Shown: positions 49,424 through 58,315, numbered from the stretch's first letter. The stretch is DNA of 64,000 bases from Dehalococcoidia bacterium (GCA_009377745.1 WHTK01000007.1:1-64000), one strand, 5' to 3'. The notes: a model not told the origin generated them from the sequence alone. Made by a program: numbers and translations.

Positions 49424-50691
49424 ATGATCACTGAGAGCCGCGTCTTGTCTGAACCGTGGCAAGCGAGGCTGCCGTTCTTCTATGGTTGGGTCATAGCGTC
49501 GATTGCTTGCTGGGACCTTCATTCAATCCTCGTACTCTTTCTCCTTGAGCATCCTCTCTGTATCCATGGCAGACGATATGGGTTGGAGCCGCTCAATCAT
49601 CTTCTTACCGTTTACCGTCCGTGGGCTTATGTCGGTGATCGTCTGCCGTCAGTCACTTCGTCGACCGCCCTAACGGTTCGCGGGTCCTGGCGGTCCTTGG
49701 CGGGTTGATGTCTGCAAGCAGCCTGGCCCTGATCAGCGGAGTCGATCAGCCGTGGCAGTTCTTCGCGCTGTTCGGCATCATCGGTGGCCTGGCGGGCATT
49801 GGTCACCCTCTGATTGTCGCCACGTCCATCCTACCGAAGTGGTTCTTGCGACGCCGTGGCCGGGCGATGGCCGTGGCCACTGCCGGGCCGGGGATTGCAG
49901 CCTTGATAACGCCCATAGCAGTAGCGCTGCTGGATGACCATATCGGCTGGCGTGATACTTGGCTGGTCTTCGCGGCTGTAACCACGCTCACGGTGATTCC
50001 TGGCCTTTTGATCCGCCGCCAACCGGAAGACGTCAGCTTGACTTTAGATGGCGCTCCGCCTGTCACGAACCGTGAAGGCCCGGCAACGCGAGCCGAAGCC
50101 AGCTTCACTGCCAAGCAGGTCTTTGGCATGGCCACGGGTTGGTTGCTCCTGGCGGCGCATTCGCTGGCGTTCGTTTCACTCCTGACCATGTCGACTTTGT
50201 TCGTCCCGCTGTTTGTCGAACAAGGCTTCACGAAAGCCGAGGCCGCGTCGGCGCTTATTGCCTATGGCATCGCTGCCATCTGCGCCCGCCTGGGCTGGGG
50301 TACTCTTGTCGATCGGGTGGGTGTACGCCGGGCTGCGATGCTTCTCGCCATCTATAGCGCGGGCGCCATTGGTCTGCTCATACCGGGCGTAACAAGCCTG
50401 CCGGTGGTCTTTATTCTCGGAGCGCTGGTGGGCTATGCGGCCGGTGGGATCATGGTGGTCAACCTTTTGCTCTGGCCGACCTACTTCGGCAGGGCGCACC
50501 TTGGCGCCATTAACGGGATCGTCTCACCGGTCACTTCTCTCGCATCCAGTTCAGGGCCATTCATCGTTGCGCTTATCTTCGACGCGAGCGGCAGCTATAC
50601 AGGTGGCCTCGCCTTGCTGGTCACGTGCTGGGTACTCGCCCTGGTGCCCCTGTATTTCGCCAAGTCTATGCCCGCCCGCCTCCAAGTTTGA
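49424..50691 (+). pseudogene. MFS transporter broken by two frameshifts
   Basis: Three consecutive frames together spell one major facilitator protein. From the ATG at 49424 (ribosome site AAAGGA) comes LPFFYGWVIASIAC. After a shift at about 49502-49512, AGTFIQSSYSFSLSILSVSM and DDMGWSRSIIFLPFTVRGLM follow. After a second shift at about 49635, HFVDRPNGSRVLAVLGGLMS leads into a long intact part (GIIGGLAGIGHPLIV to the end at 50691). A TATGAT box (49382-49387) is the likely promoter. Both shifts go in the same direction. It is either a recent pseudogene or an assembly error; the 328-codon C-terminal frame could still be read from 49705. Confidence 0.8.
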
Positions 50692-50841
50692 CTTGAGGGA
50701 AGTTACGTTATCCAGAGGATGTCATAGCGCAGGACTGCTACGTCGCTTCGGGCCGGCTTTACAGATCGCGTCCGTGAAGCTCGCTGCTACAGCCCACGGC
50801 GGAGAGCTCAGCGCTTCGCATTCCCTTGTCCCATTAACGCG

Positions 50842-51552
50842 GTGCAGCGTAATATGCCGCTGGCAACCCCGCCGAAGATCAAGCCCGGAGTGACAGATTT
50901 GGACGAGCTGGTTCAGCGCCTCCTCAAACTCGATACCTGCGCCGTTTCCGATGCCCTGGACAAGCTGGGACTGACCGGCATCGCCCTCGGCATCGTCCCC
51001 ACGGCGCCACCGGCCAAGATCGCCGGCCGCGTCGTCACCATGAAGCTGGTCGACCGCAACGCGGAGAACTCCGCCACGACGACCCACCTCGGCACCAAGG
51101 CGATCGAGGCCGCCAACCCAGGCGACGTGATCGTCGTCCAGCACGGCCGCACCGACGCCGCCTGCTGGGGCGGCATCCTCTCCGCCGCCGCCAAGACCAA
51201 GGGCGTCGCCGGTGTGATCTGCGACGGCGCCGCCCGCGACATCGACGAGGCGCGCGAGCTGGAGTTCCCCGTCTTCTCCAAAGCAGCAACGCCGATGACG
51301 GCGCGCGGGCGCGTAGTGGAGGAATCGCACCAGGAGCCGGTGCTGATCGGCCGCATCGCCGTCAACCCCGGCGACCTGGTGCTGGCGGACGGTAGCGGCG
51401 TCGCCCTCATCGCGGCGTCGCGGGCCGAGGAAGTCATCGCCGCGGCCGAGGTGATCGCCGCGCGCGAGGCTCTCATGAAGGAAGCGGTCCTTCGCGGCGA
51501 CAACGTGGTCGAGGTCATGGGCCGCGACTACGAGCAGATGCTGGCCAGGTAG
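50842..51552 (+). CDS. RraA family protein, copy 1
   Basis: RraA-like proteins include 4-hydroxy-4-methyl-2-oxoglutarate/4-carboxy-4-hydroxy-2-oxoadipate aldolases as well as RNase E inhibitors. The 236-aa product has LDTCAVSDALDKLG, GRTDAACWGGILSAAAKTKG and the signature VICDGAARDIDEAREL with FPVFSKA. The Arg-Asp pair and the Gly-Gly loop are those of the aldolase branch. The start is a GTG; an ATG at 50854 is an alternative, and neither has a clear ribosome site. No RNase E is visible, so an aldolase role is favoured. Confidence 0.85.
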   Translation: MQRNMPLATPPKIKPGVTDLDELVQRLLKLDTCAVSDALDKLGLTGIALGIVPTAPPAKIAGRVVTMKLVDRNAENSATTTHLGTKAIEAANPGDVIVVQHGRTDAACWGGILSAAAKTKGVAGVICDGAARDIDEARELEFPVFSKAATPMTARGRVVEESHQEPVLIGRIAVNPGDLVLADGSGVALIAASRAEEVIAAAEVIAAREALMKEAVLRGDNVVEVMGRDYEQMLAR

Positions 51553-51686
51553 CAAGAAGCTTCATCCCAGGCTGTAGCGGCGACCTTTAGGTCGCCACGG
51601 GGCGGGGATGGGAGCGAAGCAGCGCGCTAGTGATGAGCAGCGACATTCCACGCGATACGTAGCAGACCTGCAGAAAGGCGAAAGTC

Positions 51687-52334
51687 ATGGACTACAACCC
51701 TCAGGACATCATCAAGCTCGGCACCAGCGCCCTCAGTGACGCCATGGACCGCCTCGGCATTCCCGGCCAGGCGCTGGGCATCAAGCCGGTCGACCGCAAC
51801 TTCACGCTCTGCGGCCCGGCCTTCACCGTCCACAACATCCCTGTCGACCAGAAGGGCGGCTCCGTGGGCGACTACATCGATGACGTGCCCGAAGGCCACA
51901 TCGTCGTCATCGACAACGCCGGCCGCCTCGACTGCACCGTCTGGGGCGACATCCTCACCGTCATGGGCAGCATCCGCAAGGTCGGCGGCACCGTGATTAA
52001 CGGCGTCTGCCGCGATTCCGCCCGCGCCCTCGAAGTCGGCTACCCGATCTTCAGCAAGGGCACCTACATGCGCACCGGCAAGGACCGCGTCATGGCGGAC
52101 GCCTACAACACCAAGGTCTCGCTCGGCGAAGTGACCGTCGTCCCCGGCGACTTCCTGGTCGGCGATTTCGATGGCATCGTCGCCATCCCCCAGGAGCGGT
52201 TTGAGGAGGTCATCAAGGCCGCCCGCGAAATCGAGGACGCCGAGGACCACATCCGCTCTTCGATCCGCAATGGCATGAGCCTGATCGACGCCCGTACGCA
52301 GTTCAACTACCACGCCCTCCAGACCCGCCGCTAG
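51687..52334 (+). CDS. RraA family protein, copy 2
   Basis: The 215-aa protein shares the fold and motifs of the previous one but is clearly diverged: LGTSALSDAMDRLGIPGQAL, RLDCTVWGDILTVMGSIRKV, INGVCRDSARALEVGYPIFS and VVPGDFLVGDFDGIVAIP. The Asp and Arg-Asp residues used in metal and pyruvate binding are kept, so it may be a working aldolase. A ribosome site AAAGGCG precedes the ATG. It stands between two repeat-bearing gaps; the downstream hairpin at 52393-52426 probably ends its message. Confidence 0.85.
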   Translation: MDYNPQDIIKLGTSALSDAMDRLGIPGQALGIKPVDRNFTLCGPAFTVHNIPVDQKGGSVGDYIDDVPEGHIVVIDNAGRLDCTVWGDILTVMGSIRKVGGTVINGVCRDSARALEVGYPIFSKGTYMRTGKDRVMADAYNTKVSLGEVTVVPGDFLVGDFDGIVAIPQERFEEVIKAAREIEDAEDHIRSSIRNGMSLIDARTQFNYHALQTRR

Positions 52335-52357
52335 GCCCCCCACCGCGCCCCACCCCC

Positions 52358-52384
52358 GGGCATACGGGCATACGGGCATACGGG
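52358..52384. repeat. Octamer tandem array (CATACGGG x3)
   Basis: Three perfect CATACGGG units (52361-52384) preceded by GGG. Related GGGCAWAC arrays lie at 55621-55655, 59795-59840 and inside uvrC at 63543-63574. Confidence 0.85.
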
Positions 52385-52392
52385 CAGAGACC

Positions 52393-52426
52393 AGAAGGGA
52401 GATCGTCTAATGACGATCTCCCTTCT
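52393..52426 (+). terminator. Hairpin after RraA copy 2
   Basis: AGAAGGGAGATCGTC (52393-52407) and GACGATCTCCCTTCT (52412-52426) form a perfect 15-pair stem with a TAAT loop. A run of T is lacking. The same hairpin plus octamer array occurs at 55584-55655. Confidence 0.7.
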
Positions 52427-52444
52427 CTACGCCTACTAAGCTGC

Positions 52445-52550
52445 CTGTCTTTGCGAGGTCGACAGACCGAAGCAATCTCGAGCCGGTCGTCTCCTGGCCA
52501 CTCAACGTCCGGCCCGAGATTGCTTCGGTCTGTCGACCTCGCAAAGACAG
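52445..52550. repeat. Family-A element with perfect 36-base inverted arms
   Basis: The left arm (52445-52480, beginning CTGTCTTTGCGAGG) and the right arm (52515-52550, ending CCTCGCAAAGACAG) are exact reverse complements over 36 bases, separated by 34 bases. The rest of the gap to 52852 holds fragments of other repeats (TGTCATTCCGAGGCACGAGG at 52578, a CCTGAGC...TCGAAGGA motif near 52690-52720) and no gene. Confidence 0.92.
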
Positions 52551-52852
52551 ATTCATGCAGCAGCTGAGCGGGCCGTCTGTTGTCATTCCGAGGCACGAGG
52601 AATCCTGTCCTCGGCATCCAACTCCCTTCAGCCGCCGTCGTTAGAGCATCCTCCATCTGTCCTGTAATTCCCAATCGCATCCTGGGCCTGGCTTCCCTGA
52701 GCATGTCGAGAGTCGAAGGAAGCACTCCCCCTCCGGTGTAAGCGCCACCATTCCTCTCCACCGCTGGTATCCGCACATGCCGGTATCCGTACCTGAACGT
52801 TAGGTCTAATATGTGGGCGCCCCGACCGTAGCGGAGGAAAGCTACAAGGCAG

Positions 52853-54118
52853 ATGGCCGAACAGACGCCCCCCACGGCTGCCGAAGACGACGAAAAGCCC
52901 GACCGCGTCAGCCCGATCGCGGCGCTGAAGCACGGCCAGTACCGGCTGCTCTGGTCCGGCGGCCTCTTCTCCGGCGCCGCCCAGACTATGCAACTCTTCG
53001 TCAACAGCTACGTCGTCTATGAGATCAGCGGCTCGGCCTTTCAGCTCGGCCTGACGGGCGTCTTCGCCGCGATGCCGGTGCTGCTCTTCTCCCTCCTCGG
53101 CGGCGCTATGGCCGACAAGCTCGACCGGCGGCGGCTCCTGACGGTGACCCAGGGCATCCGCCTGCTGCCGTCGCTGTTCCTGGCGGTAATCGCCGCCGGC
53201 GGTGGCCTCGCCGTCTGGCACATCTACCTCGTGACGCTGCTCAGCAACACCGCCGGCATCTTCGACCGGCCGGCGCGGCAGGCGCTGGTCTCCAATCTGG
53301 TGCCACGTGAGCACCTGACCAACGCCCTGACCCTCAACGGCATCGTCGGCCAGTTCTACAACATCGTCGGCCCGACGATTGCCGGCTTCGTGCTGGCCGC
53401 CACCGACCCAACGGTGAGCTACGCGACCAACTTCTTCCTCTACATGCTGGCCTGGTTCGCCGTCTTGCTCCTGAAGGCCCCGCCGACACCCGCGCGTCCC
53501 GGCCGCGGCGGCTACCTCTCGATGATCGGCGAGGGCATCGAGTTCGCCAGAGGGCGGCCGGTGATCCTGTCGCTGCTCGTGCTCGACCTGTTCGTCACCG
53601 GCTTCGGCAGCGGCGTCTTCCGGCAGCTGATGCCCGTCTTCGCCAAGGACGTTTTCGAGGTGGGACCCAGCGGCCTCGGCTTGCTGGTTAGTTCCTTCGC
53701 GCTGGGCGCGTTCATCGGCTCCAACCTGCTGCTGGCGGCGGGCGACTTCAAGCACAAGGGCCGCGTGATCCTCATCGCCCTCTTCATCCACGGCCTGGCG
53801 CTCATCGCCTTCGGCCTCGTGCCCTGGTTCTACATCGTCCTGCCGATCACGGTGATCGCCGGCATTTCCGACCAGATCGGCGCCGTGGTGCGCAACGCGA
53901 TGATCCTGCTGATGACGCCGAACGAGCTGCGCGGCCGCATGGAGGCCATTCGCGTCACCTTCACGGCGACGGCGCCGCCGCTGGGCAGCATCCAGGGCGG
54001 CATCGTCGCGACGGCCATAGGGGCGCCGCTTGCCGTCGTCATGGGCGGCGTCGTCACGGTCGTAGCCGTAACGGTCGCCGACCGCATCGTGCCGGCCATC
54101 CGCAAGGTGACGACTTAG
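52853..54118 (+). CDS. MFS transporter (MFS_3/enterobactin-exporter-like)
   Basis: The 421-aa protein has 12 membrane segments of the MFS_3 type: ALKHGQYRLLWSGGLFSGAA at the start, LGLTGVFAAMPVLLFSLLGG, the loop 2-3 motif GGAMADKLDRRRLL, TAGIFDRPARQALVSNLVPR, and a LGAFIGSNLLLAAG segment. Relatives export siderophores or drugs. A polar, acidic N-terminal extension of about 20 residues precedes the first segment. A GGAGGA ribosome site lies somewhat far upstream, with a nearer AAGG. It stands alone. Confidence 0.88.
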   Translation: MAEQTPPTAAEDDEKPDRVSPIAALKHGQYRLLWSGGLFSGAAQTMQLFVNSYVVYEISGSAFQLGLTGVFAAMPVLLFSLLGGAMADKLDRRRLLTVTQGIRLLPSLFLAVIAAGGGLAVWHIYLVTLLSNTAGIFDRPARQALVSNLVPREHLTNALTLNGIVGQFYNIVGPTIAGFVLAATDPTVSYATNFFLYMLAWFAVLLLKAPPTPARPGRGGYLSMIGEGIEFARGRPVILSLLVLDLFVTGFGSGVFRQLMPVFAKDVFEVGPSGLGLLVSSFALGAFIGSNLLLAAGDFKHKGRVILIALFIHGLALIAFGLVPWFYIVLPITVIAGISDQIGAVVRNAMILLMTPNELRGRMEAIRVTFTATAPPLGSIQGGIVATAIGAPLAVVMGGVVTVVAVTVADRIVPAIRKVTT

Positions 54119-54127
54119 ATGCGTAAC

Positions 54128-54769
54128 CTAAGTCAGTTCCCAGCCCTCAGGTAGCACCGGGATTCCCCACGCGGGGTCAGGCCGCCATCCTAGCCATGGC
54201 TGGGTGAACATAGTTTCCTGAGAAGTAACATTTGCTATGGCCTGCATAGCCTGGTCCCTTAACCAGGCCGCCTTCCCACTCGACAAAAGGCCGCGCTCAA
54301 CGGCAGCTTCAAACTCCTCCTCATCCTTCCAGCTCCAAGTTCCATCGCGCCGGACAATGACGTCTAGCATCAGGTCCATGGTTCTGATGCCTTGATGGCT
54401 TCGTTCGAAGGGCTCTTGTAGGTTGACGTACCAACTGCCGGGCTGGCCACTTCCAGTCCAGTTCAAAGTCACGGAATAGCCTATGTCGGGCTCAAGAAGC
54501 CACATGAGGTCCATCTCGAGGCTGCGGTCCTGCAATATCCAGTCACACAGATCAAGGCATTGCAGAATACGCTCTAGTCGCTCTTCTGGTCTCGGTCTGG
54601 ATGGAGGCGTCGTAGAACCTTTCCAAACGGTTCCCTTGGGACTCCACAGCGCCAGGTGCTGGCCGTCATCAACGACGACTGTCATTGGCCGCGCAGTCCA
54701 GAGTCGACCACGCCAGACGTCCTGAACAACGATTGTGTCGCCGGGTCGCCAGATGTTTTGGGTGGTCAT
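54128..54769 (-). CDS. DUF402 domain protein
   Basis: The 213-aa protein matches the DUF402 (FomD-like) fold: WRPGDTIVVQDVWRGRLW, DGQHLALWSPKGTVWKG, then WYVNLQEPFERS and TMDLMLDVIVRRDGTWSWKD with DEEEFEAAVERG. The family includes phosphate-ester hydrolases of nucleotides. The Asp/Glu metal ligands (DLMLDV and DEEEF) are present. It is divergent from the small gene at 54985 and convergent with the MFS gene. Confidence 0.82.
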   Translation of the reverse strand: MTTQNIWRPGDTIVVQDVWRGRLWTARPMTVVVDDGQHLALWSPKGTVWKGSTTPPSRPRPEERLERILQCLDLCDWILQDRSLEMDLMWLLEPDIGYSVTLNWTGSGQPGSWYVNLQEPFERSHQGIRTMDLMLDVIVRRDGTWSWKDEEEFEAAVERGLLSSGKAAWLRDQAMQAIANVTSQETMFTQPWLGWRPDPAWGIPVLPEGWELT

Positions 54770-54984
54770 TTGTGGCGCCTGCCAAGAGGTGGTCTAACCG
54801 GGCTTCTATGTCTCATCAAGCCACCTCTCCCATCAGAGTACCCAGAGTCGATCCCATGGCTGCTAGGCAACGGCGATGCCTAAAGCGTCCAATAGTGTCC
54901 TCTTGCGAATACATATGTGCTACGCTGCGTCTACCACGGCTGGAGGTACGACGCCAACGGCGAGTACAGACCGTAGGGGGTTCT

Positions 54985-55305
54985 ATGGTTACCGCAGACC
55001 GGCCAGCAAGCGGCACAGTAGTTCTTCGGGCCCGGGCGCGATTCAAGCTTCAGAACATTTCGCCGGATCAGTGGCGTGCATCACACACTGGTTTAGGACT
55101 AATCGTCTACGCGGCCACAGCGCAGGAAGCACAAGAGAAGATGGTGCGCGCCCTCGACTTCCTGTATGACTCCCTTATGGCAAAGGGTGGCCCAGAGCGA
55201 TTGCGTAGTCAACTAAAAGCCGCCGAAGTCGAATTCGAGCTTGAACCCGTCGTCGGCGGTACTACCGAAGTAGACTTCCCTGAACGGGTTCTTGAGCCTG
55301 CCTGA
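54985..55305 (+). CDS. Small protein of unknown function (HicB-like appearance)
   Basis: The 106-aa product reads RASHTGLGLIVYAATAQEAQ then VRALDFLYDSLMAKGGPERL, a beta-beta-alpha pattern resembling HicB-type or DUF1902-type partial RNase H folds, and ends in an acidic segment. The ATG follows TAGGGGG; the longer upstream frame has no support. No hicA-like toxin is next to it. I do not assign a function. Confidence 0.6.
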   Translation: MVTADRPASGTVVLRARARFKLQNISPDQWRASHTGLGLIVYAATAQEAQEKMVRALDFLYDSLMAKGGPERLRSQLKAAEVEFELEPVVGGTTEVDFPERVLEPA

Positions 55306-55678
55306 GTAACGCTGCATGCCGCATTACCCTCTCGCCGGGGTTTTCGCAGCACTTGAAGCAACTGGATGGCTTCCAAACAACCGGACCGCGGAACTTGCGG
55401 GTTTCGACAACGTTCTCTTTGGCGTGAGAGGCCACTCAGATAACACTTACGAATTGTCTTTGCGAGGAGCGCCCAGCGACGAAGCAATCTCGGGCTAAAC
55501 GACCGTCTACTGACCACTCGGACGTCAAGCAGGGTTGCTTCGACTGTTGATCGCCCCGCAAGACACGCCTCATGAATGCAAAGAAGGGAGGCCGTCATTT
55601 AGACGGCCTCCCTTTACTCATTGCCCGATTGCCAGCTTGCCCGTTTGCCCACGGGCGGGGGCAGATGGGATGGGGCGT
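55306..55678. repeat. Repeat-filled gap: family-A relic, hairpin and octamers
   Basis: A degenerate family-A palindrome (about 55455-55565) is followed by a perfect 13-pair hairpin AAGGGAGGCCGTC/GACGGCCTCCCTT (55584-55614). GGGCAAAC-type octamers on the minus strand (about 55621-55655) and GATGGGATGGGG complete the gap. The hairpin is positioned to end the minus-strand aldolase message. No gene is seen. Confidence 0.75.
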
Positions 55679-56539
55679 CTACCGCCCGGCGAGCTGGCGG
55701 CCCTTGTCGAGGCCGGCGTAGCTGCGGCCGGGGGCGGCCATCAGGAAGCGGAAGCCCTCGCTGATCACGCGCTCGACGTTGGCGGCGTCGACGTGGGGGT
55801 GGCCCACCGGGATATTAAACTGCTTGCAGGTCGCGACAACCTGGGCCATGTGGTCGCGCAGCAGCGGGTTGTCGTACTGGCGCGGGATGCCCAGCTCCTG
55901 GCTGAGGTCGCCCTCACCGATCAGGATGGCGCCGATGCCGTGGACGTTCTTGAGGATGTCCGGCAGGTTCTTGATCGCCAGCGTGTCCTCGATCATGAGA
56001 ATGACGAAGACCTCGCCGTTGGGGTCCAGCGGCCAGACGTCCGCCTTCTTGTAGTACTCCTGGTTGGTCAGGCCCCAGAAGCGGGCGGCGTTGCCCGGCG
56101 CGTCGCCGCGGATGCCGGCGGGCTCGTAGATCGGCTGGTCGGACAGGCGCGGGTAGCGGCAGGCAGCGACGGCGTTGTAGGCCTGCTCCACGGTGCTGAC
56201 GTGGGGCCAGACGACACCGTAAGCGCCGAGGTCGAGCGCCTGCTTAGCGAAGTGCTGGTTCATCTCGTTGCCGTTCGGCGGGATGCGGACGATGGGCGTC
56301 ACCTTCGGCGCGATGCTGCCATTCTCGACGATCTGGCGGCGGTTGAGCATGTACTGGAGGCTATCGCGCAGGGCGGCGATGTCCCAGGGATTGTGCTCCA
56401 TCTCGAAGACGATCCCATCGAAGTTGGAGCCGCTGAGGTCCTGAGCCGTGCCGGGGTCCGGGTTAGCGAAGCAGGTGAAGGCATGCTGGCCCTGCTCCAG
56501 GGCCTTGATGATGCCGTTCAGTCTCGGAATTTCAACCAT
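55679..56539 (-). CDS. HpcH/HpaI aldolase family protein
   Basis: Class II pyruvate aldolases of this family cleave 4-hydroxy-2-oxo acids, with a divalent metal. The 286-aa protein has FDGIVFEMEHNPWDIAALRD (the base and substrate loop), VRIPPNGNEMNQHFAKQALD, YGVVWPHVSTVEQAYNAV, FVILMIEDTLAIKN with the metal Glu, and IGEGDLSQELG with the metal Asp. It has a substrate Arg in VRIPP. The start codon follows AGAAGGAG. With the LigJ-like gene 290 bases away and divergent, it may process products of ring cleavage. Confidence 0.88.
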   Translation of the reverse strand: MVEIPRLNGIIKALEQGQHAFTCFANPDPGTAQDLSGSNFDGIVFEMEHNPWDIAALRDSLQYMLNRRQIVENGSIAPKVTPIVRIPPNGNEMNQHFAKQALDLGAYGVVWPHVSTVEQAYNAVAACRYPRLSDQPIYEPAGIRGDAPGNAARFWGLTNQEYYKKADVWPLDPNGEVFVILMIEDTLAIKNLPDILKNVHGIGAILIGEGDLSQELGIPRQYDNPLLRDHMAQVVATCKQFNIPVGHPHVDAANVERVISEGFRFLMAAPGRSYAGLDKGRQLAGR

Positions 56540-56829
56540 AGGAGGCTCCTTCTAATTAGTCGATGCTGGAAATGTCCAGCGCATCTTAGCAGAGACCATC
56601 GGCTGGCTCACTCGTCCGCGGGGACGCTACCAGGGCTGGACTGGCAGGACGCGGAGGGCGAAAATCGCCCATAGCATCCGCCCGCCGTCAGCGCCGGCGC
56701 GCAGGTACAGACGTAGCCGGGGCTTTCTAGCCTCGGCGTCTCAGCGGAGCAGATACATCCTGAGCCGGATCCAAGGGCTGCCAGGGGCCGCGCGGCCTGT
56801 AAGCAATCAAGAGCGGAGAGGTAACGACG
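56540..56829. other. Divergent intergenic region aldolase/LigJ-like
   Basis: About 290 bases between two divergent catabolic genes. It must hold both promoters. A short dyad GCTGGAAATGTCCAGC lies at about 56563-56578. The LigJ-like gene has a GGAGAGG ribosome site near 56814. I see no gene here. Confidence 0.5.
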
Positions 56830-57837
56830 ATGATCATCGACTGCCATGGCCACTACACCACGGTCCCCGCCGAGTCCGAGAAGTACCGCGAGGCCCAGGT
56901 CCGCGACGTCGCCGAGGCCCGGCCGCTACACAAGGGTGACTGGGGCATCAGCGACGACCAGGTGCGCGAGAGCCTCGAGACGTCGCAGATCAAGCTGCTC
57001 AAGGAGCGCGGCACCGACAAGGTCTTCTTCTCGCCCCGCGCCAGCGCCATGGCCCACCAGCTCGGCAATGAGACGGCAAGCCACTACTGGGGCGAGCACT
57101 GGAACGACATGATCTACCGCATCAGCCAGATGTACCCGCAGTACTTCGTGCCGGTGGGGATGCTGCCGCAGTTCCCCGGCGTCTCGCCGTCGAACTGCAT
57201 CCCGGAGCTGGAGCGCATCGTCAATGAGCTGGGGTTCGTCGGCGTCAACCTCAACCCGGACCCGACCGGCGGCTTCTGGACCGGCCCGCCGCTGACCGAC
57301 AAATGGTGGTTCCCGCTCTACGAACGCATCGCCGCTCTGGACGTGCCGGTGATGATCCATGTCAGCCGCAGCGATAACCCCAACTTCCACTTCACCGGCG
57401 CCCACTACATGGCGGCCGACACCACGGCCTTCATGCAGCTGATCGTCGACCCCACGGTCTTCACGGAGTTCCCCAACCTCAAGTTCATCATCCCCCACGG
57501 CGGTGGCGCGGTGCCCTATCACTGGGGCCGCTACCGCGGTCTCGCCCTCGATATGGGTAAGGGCGAGCTCGATGACCTGCTGATGAACAACGTCTACTTC
57601 GATACCTGCGTCTACCACCAGCTCGGCATCGAGGCGCTGCTCAAGATCGTGCCCCTCAAGAACCTCCTCTTCGGCTCCGAGATGGTCGGCGCCGTACGCG
57701 GCATCGACCCGCGCTCCGGCCACTACTTCGACGACACGAAGCGCTACGTGGACGCCTGCGACTTCCTCAGCGATTCCGACCGCGACGCTCTCTACGAAGG
57801 CAACGTCCGCAAGCTCTTCCCCCGCTTCTCCTCCTAG
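56830..57837 (+). CDS. Amidohydrolase family protein, related to 4-oxalomesaconate hydratase (LigJ)
   Basis: The 335-aa metal-dependent TIM-barrel enzyme begins IIDCHGHYTTVPAESEKY, the start seen in LigJ-type 4-oxalomesaconate hydratases of the protocatechuate 4,5-cleavage route. Further motifs are VPVGMLPQFPGVSP, GFVGVNLNPDPTGGFWTGPP, PVMIHVSRSDN, FIIPHGGGAVPYHWGR and the C-terminal FGSEMVG. The pathway's next step is an RraA-type aldolase, and two of those lie 5 kb upstream. The name is inferred from similarity of motifs; a related decarboxylase is possible. Confidence 0.82.
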   Translation: MIIDCHGHYTTVPAESEKYREAQVRDVAEARPLHKGDWGISDDQVRESLETSQIKLLKERGTDKVFFSPRASAMAHQLGNETASHYWGEHWNDMIYRISQMYPQYFVPVGMLPQFPGVSPSNCIPELERIVNELGFVGVNLNPDPTGGFWTGPPLTDKWWFPLYERIAALDVPVMIHVSRSDNPNFHFTGAHYMAADTTAFMQLIVDPTVFTEFPNLKFIIPHGGGAVPYHWGRYRGLALDMGKGELDDLLMNNVYFDTCVYHQLGIEALLKIVPLKNLLFGSEMVGAVRGIDPRSGHYFDDTKRYVDACDFLSDSDRDALYEGNVRKLFPRFSS

Positions 57838-57867
57838 CAGAGCGCATCTGGCTTCGCTCTCCCTGCG

Positions 57868-57950
57868 CAAAGCCCTGGCGCGGCGACCTTCATGGTCGCC
57901 ACGACGAGGCGGCGGCGCTGTAGCGGCGACCTTCACGGTCCGCCAGGGGC
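57868..57950. repeat. Family-B hairpins (GGCGACCTTCAYGGTCGCC)
   Basis: GCGACCTTCATGGTCGC and a second, slightly altered copy (GTAGCGGCGACCTTCACGGT) lie in tandem. Others are at about 51575-51597, 59525-59552 and 59743-59768. Each is a short perfect or near-perfect dyad. Confidence 0.7.
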
Positions 57951-58066
57951 AGGGCGGCGGGGTTGGCACGCCCTGCAACTGAAATGCGCCGGTCATGCAT
58001 ATGCGCCTTCAACAAGCGCATCTGATACGAACTGCCGAGTATCCTCGTGCGCGGCGGGGTAAGGGC

Positions 58067-58315
58067 ATGCAATGGGTCGAATCATCCAGCATCGAATCGG
58101 TCGGCTATGACGCCACCTCACGGGAGCTCTACGTCCGCTTCCTCGAGACCGGCGATACCTACGTCTACCACGGCGTCGGCCGCACGGCCTACGACGAGTT
58201 CGTGGCAGCGGAGTCCAAGGGCGCCTACCTCAATAAGCAGATCAAGATGCGCTACAGCTACGACAAGCTGGATAAGAACCCACGCGTCAGGCGGCAAGGC
58301 TCACGATCGATGTGA
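58067..58315 (+). CDS. KTSC domain protein
   Basis: The 82-aa protein belongs to the KTSC family: SSIESVGYDATSRELYVRFL, GDTYVYHGVGRTAYDEFVAA and the end SKGAYLNKQIKMRYSY. In larger proteins the domain accompanies lysyl-tRNA synthetase-like or nuclease parts; alone its function is unknown. The ATG at 58067 follows TAAGGG. Its end overlaps the convergent membrane gene by 29 bases. Confidence 0.85.
   Translation: MQWVESSSIESVGYDATSRELYVRFLETGDTYVYHGVGRTAYDEFVAAESKGAYLNKQIKMRYSYDKLDKNPRVRRQGSRSM

Noticed and set aside
52358..52384. CRISPR array suggested by tandem CATACGGG units
   Set aside because: Units are 8 bases with no spacers, and no cas genes are in the window.
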